41,120 bases of DNA from Lachnobacterium bovis (GTDB taxonomy: Bacteria > Bacillota > Clostridia > Lachnospirales > Lachnospiraceae). The first letter of the stretch is position 1. Each line of letters opens with the position of its first letter. Where the stretch lies: NCBI RefSeq assembly GCF_900111325.1, contig NZ_FOGW01000022.1:1-41120 (forward strand). The letters run 5' to 3'. Shown here one piece after another: positions 41,044 to 41,120 of this stretch. A model generated the notes under the pieces. The model was given only the letters and a program-made list of their open reading frames with translations. It did not search any database and was not told the DNA's origin. A program made the translations under genes and the position numbers.

Positions 41044-41120
41044 ATAGAAGTTGTCGCTGATAAGCGAAACAAAAACTTTGATAACTAAATAGTGAAAAAC
41101 CTTGAAAGATTCTAAAGAGA

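Overview
The window looks like chromosome from a low-GC, Gram-positive anaerobe of the Clostridia, most likely Lachnospiraceae. The support is: very AT-rich DNA with A/T-ending codons; strong Shine-Dalgarno sites of the AGGAGG type; lipoproteins with Firmicutes-style lipoboxes; DUF1653 and YARHG proteins; minCDE; a tig-clpP-clpX-lon-engB block; and a six-cysteine (SCIFF) peptide with its radical SAM maturase beside secDF, a clostridial hallmark. The genus is not determined. I see no insertion sequence, prophage, integrase or CRISPR array; this is mostly core chromosome with unusually rich non-coding structure.

Layout. 1-515: end of a tRNA cluster (Pro partial, Gly, Arg, His, Gln, Lys) and its terminator. 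566-2499: a membrane protein with an acetyltransferase-like head and, convergently, an Asn-rich YARHG lipoprotein. 2500-9220: long AT-rich spacer, then an oligopeptide ABC transporter operon oppBCDFA. 9286-9476: tRNA-Leu. 9760-11756: minCDE for division-site placement. 11802-15108: a glucose-family PTS permease (IICBA) with a BglG-type antiterminator. 15068-18121: small hypothetical genes, a CYTH protein and a DJ-1/PfpI protein. 18140-25097: tig, clpP, clpX, lon and engB (protein folding, proteolysis, ribosome assembly), with structured RNA leaders and intercistronic hairpins. 25126-27693: a zinc/manganese-type ABC importer. 27742-28610: a monocistronic gene behind a sigma-D-like promoter. 28639-30809: ispE, a GntR/FCD regulator and a DUF1934 protein. 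30817-32694: an anchored hypothetical protein and, divergently, a secreted trigger-factor-like lipoprotein. 32708-38367: asnS, scfA, scfB, secDF. 38368-40090: a structured RNA, tandem hairpin repeats and glyA. 40091-41120: AT-rich tandem repeats followed by what looks like the two-promoter leader of an rRNA operon, whose 16S gene would lie beyond the window.

Working together: the window couples nutrient import (peptides, sugar, metal), translation and protein quality control (tRNAs, asnS, tig, clpXP, lon, engB), division placement, export (secDF) and one ribosomally made, thioether-bridged peptide (scfAB) beside the export motor.

The most interesting leads are non-coding: 65-bp tandem hairpin repeats before glyA, a three-way-junction RNA after secDF, and a structured leader before tig. 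On the protein side they are an AT-hook-like segment in MinC, an extracytoplasmic trigger-factor-like lipoprotein, and a hypothetical gene behind a sigma-D-like promoter. All start choices, folds and promoters were made by eye; nothing was computed or searched.
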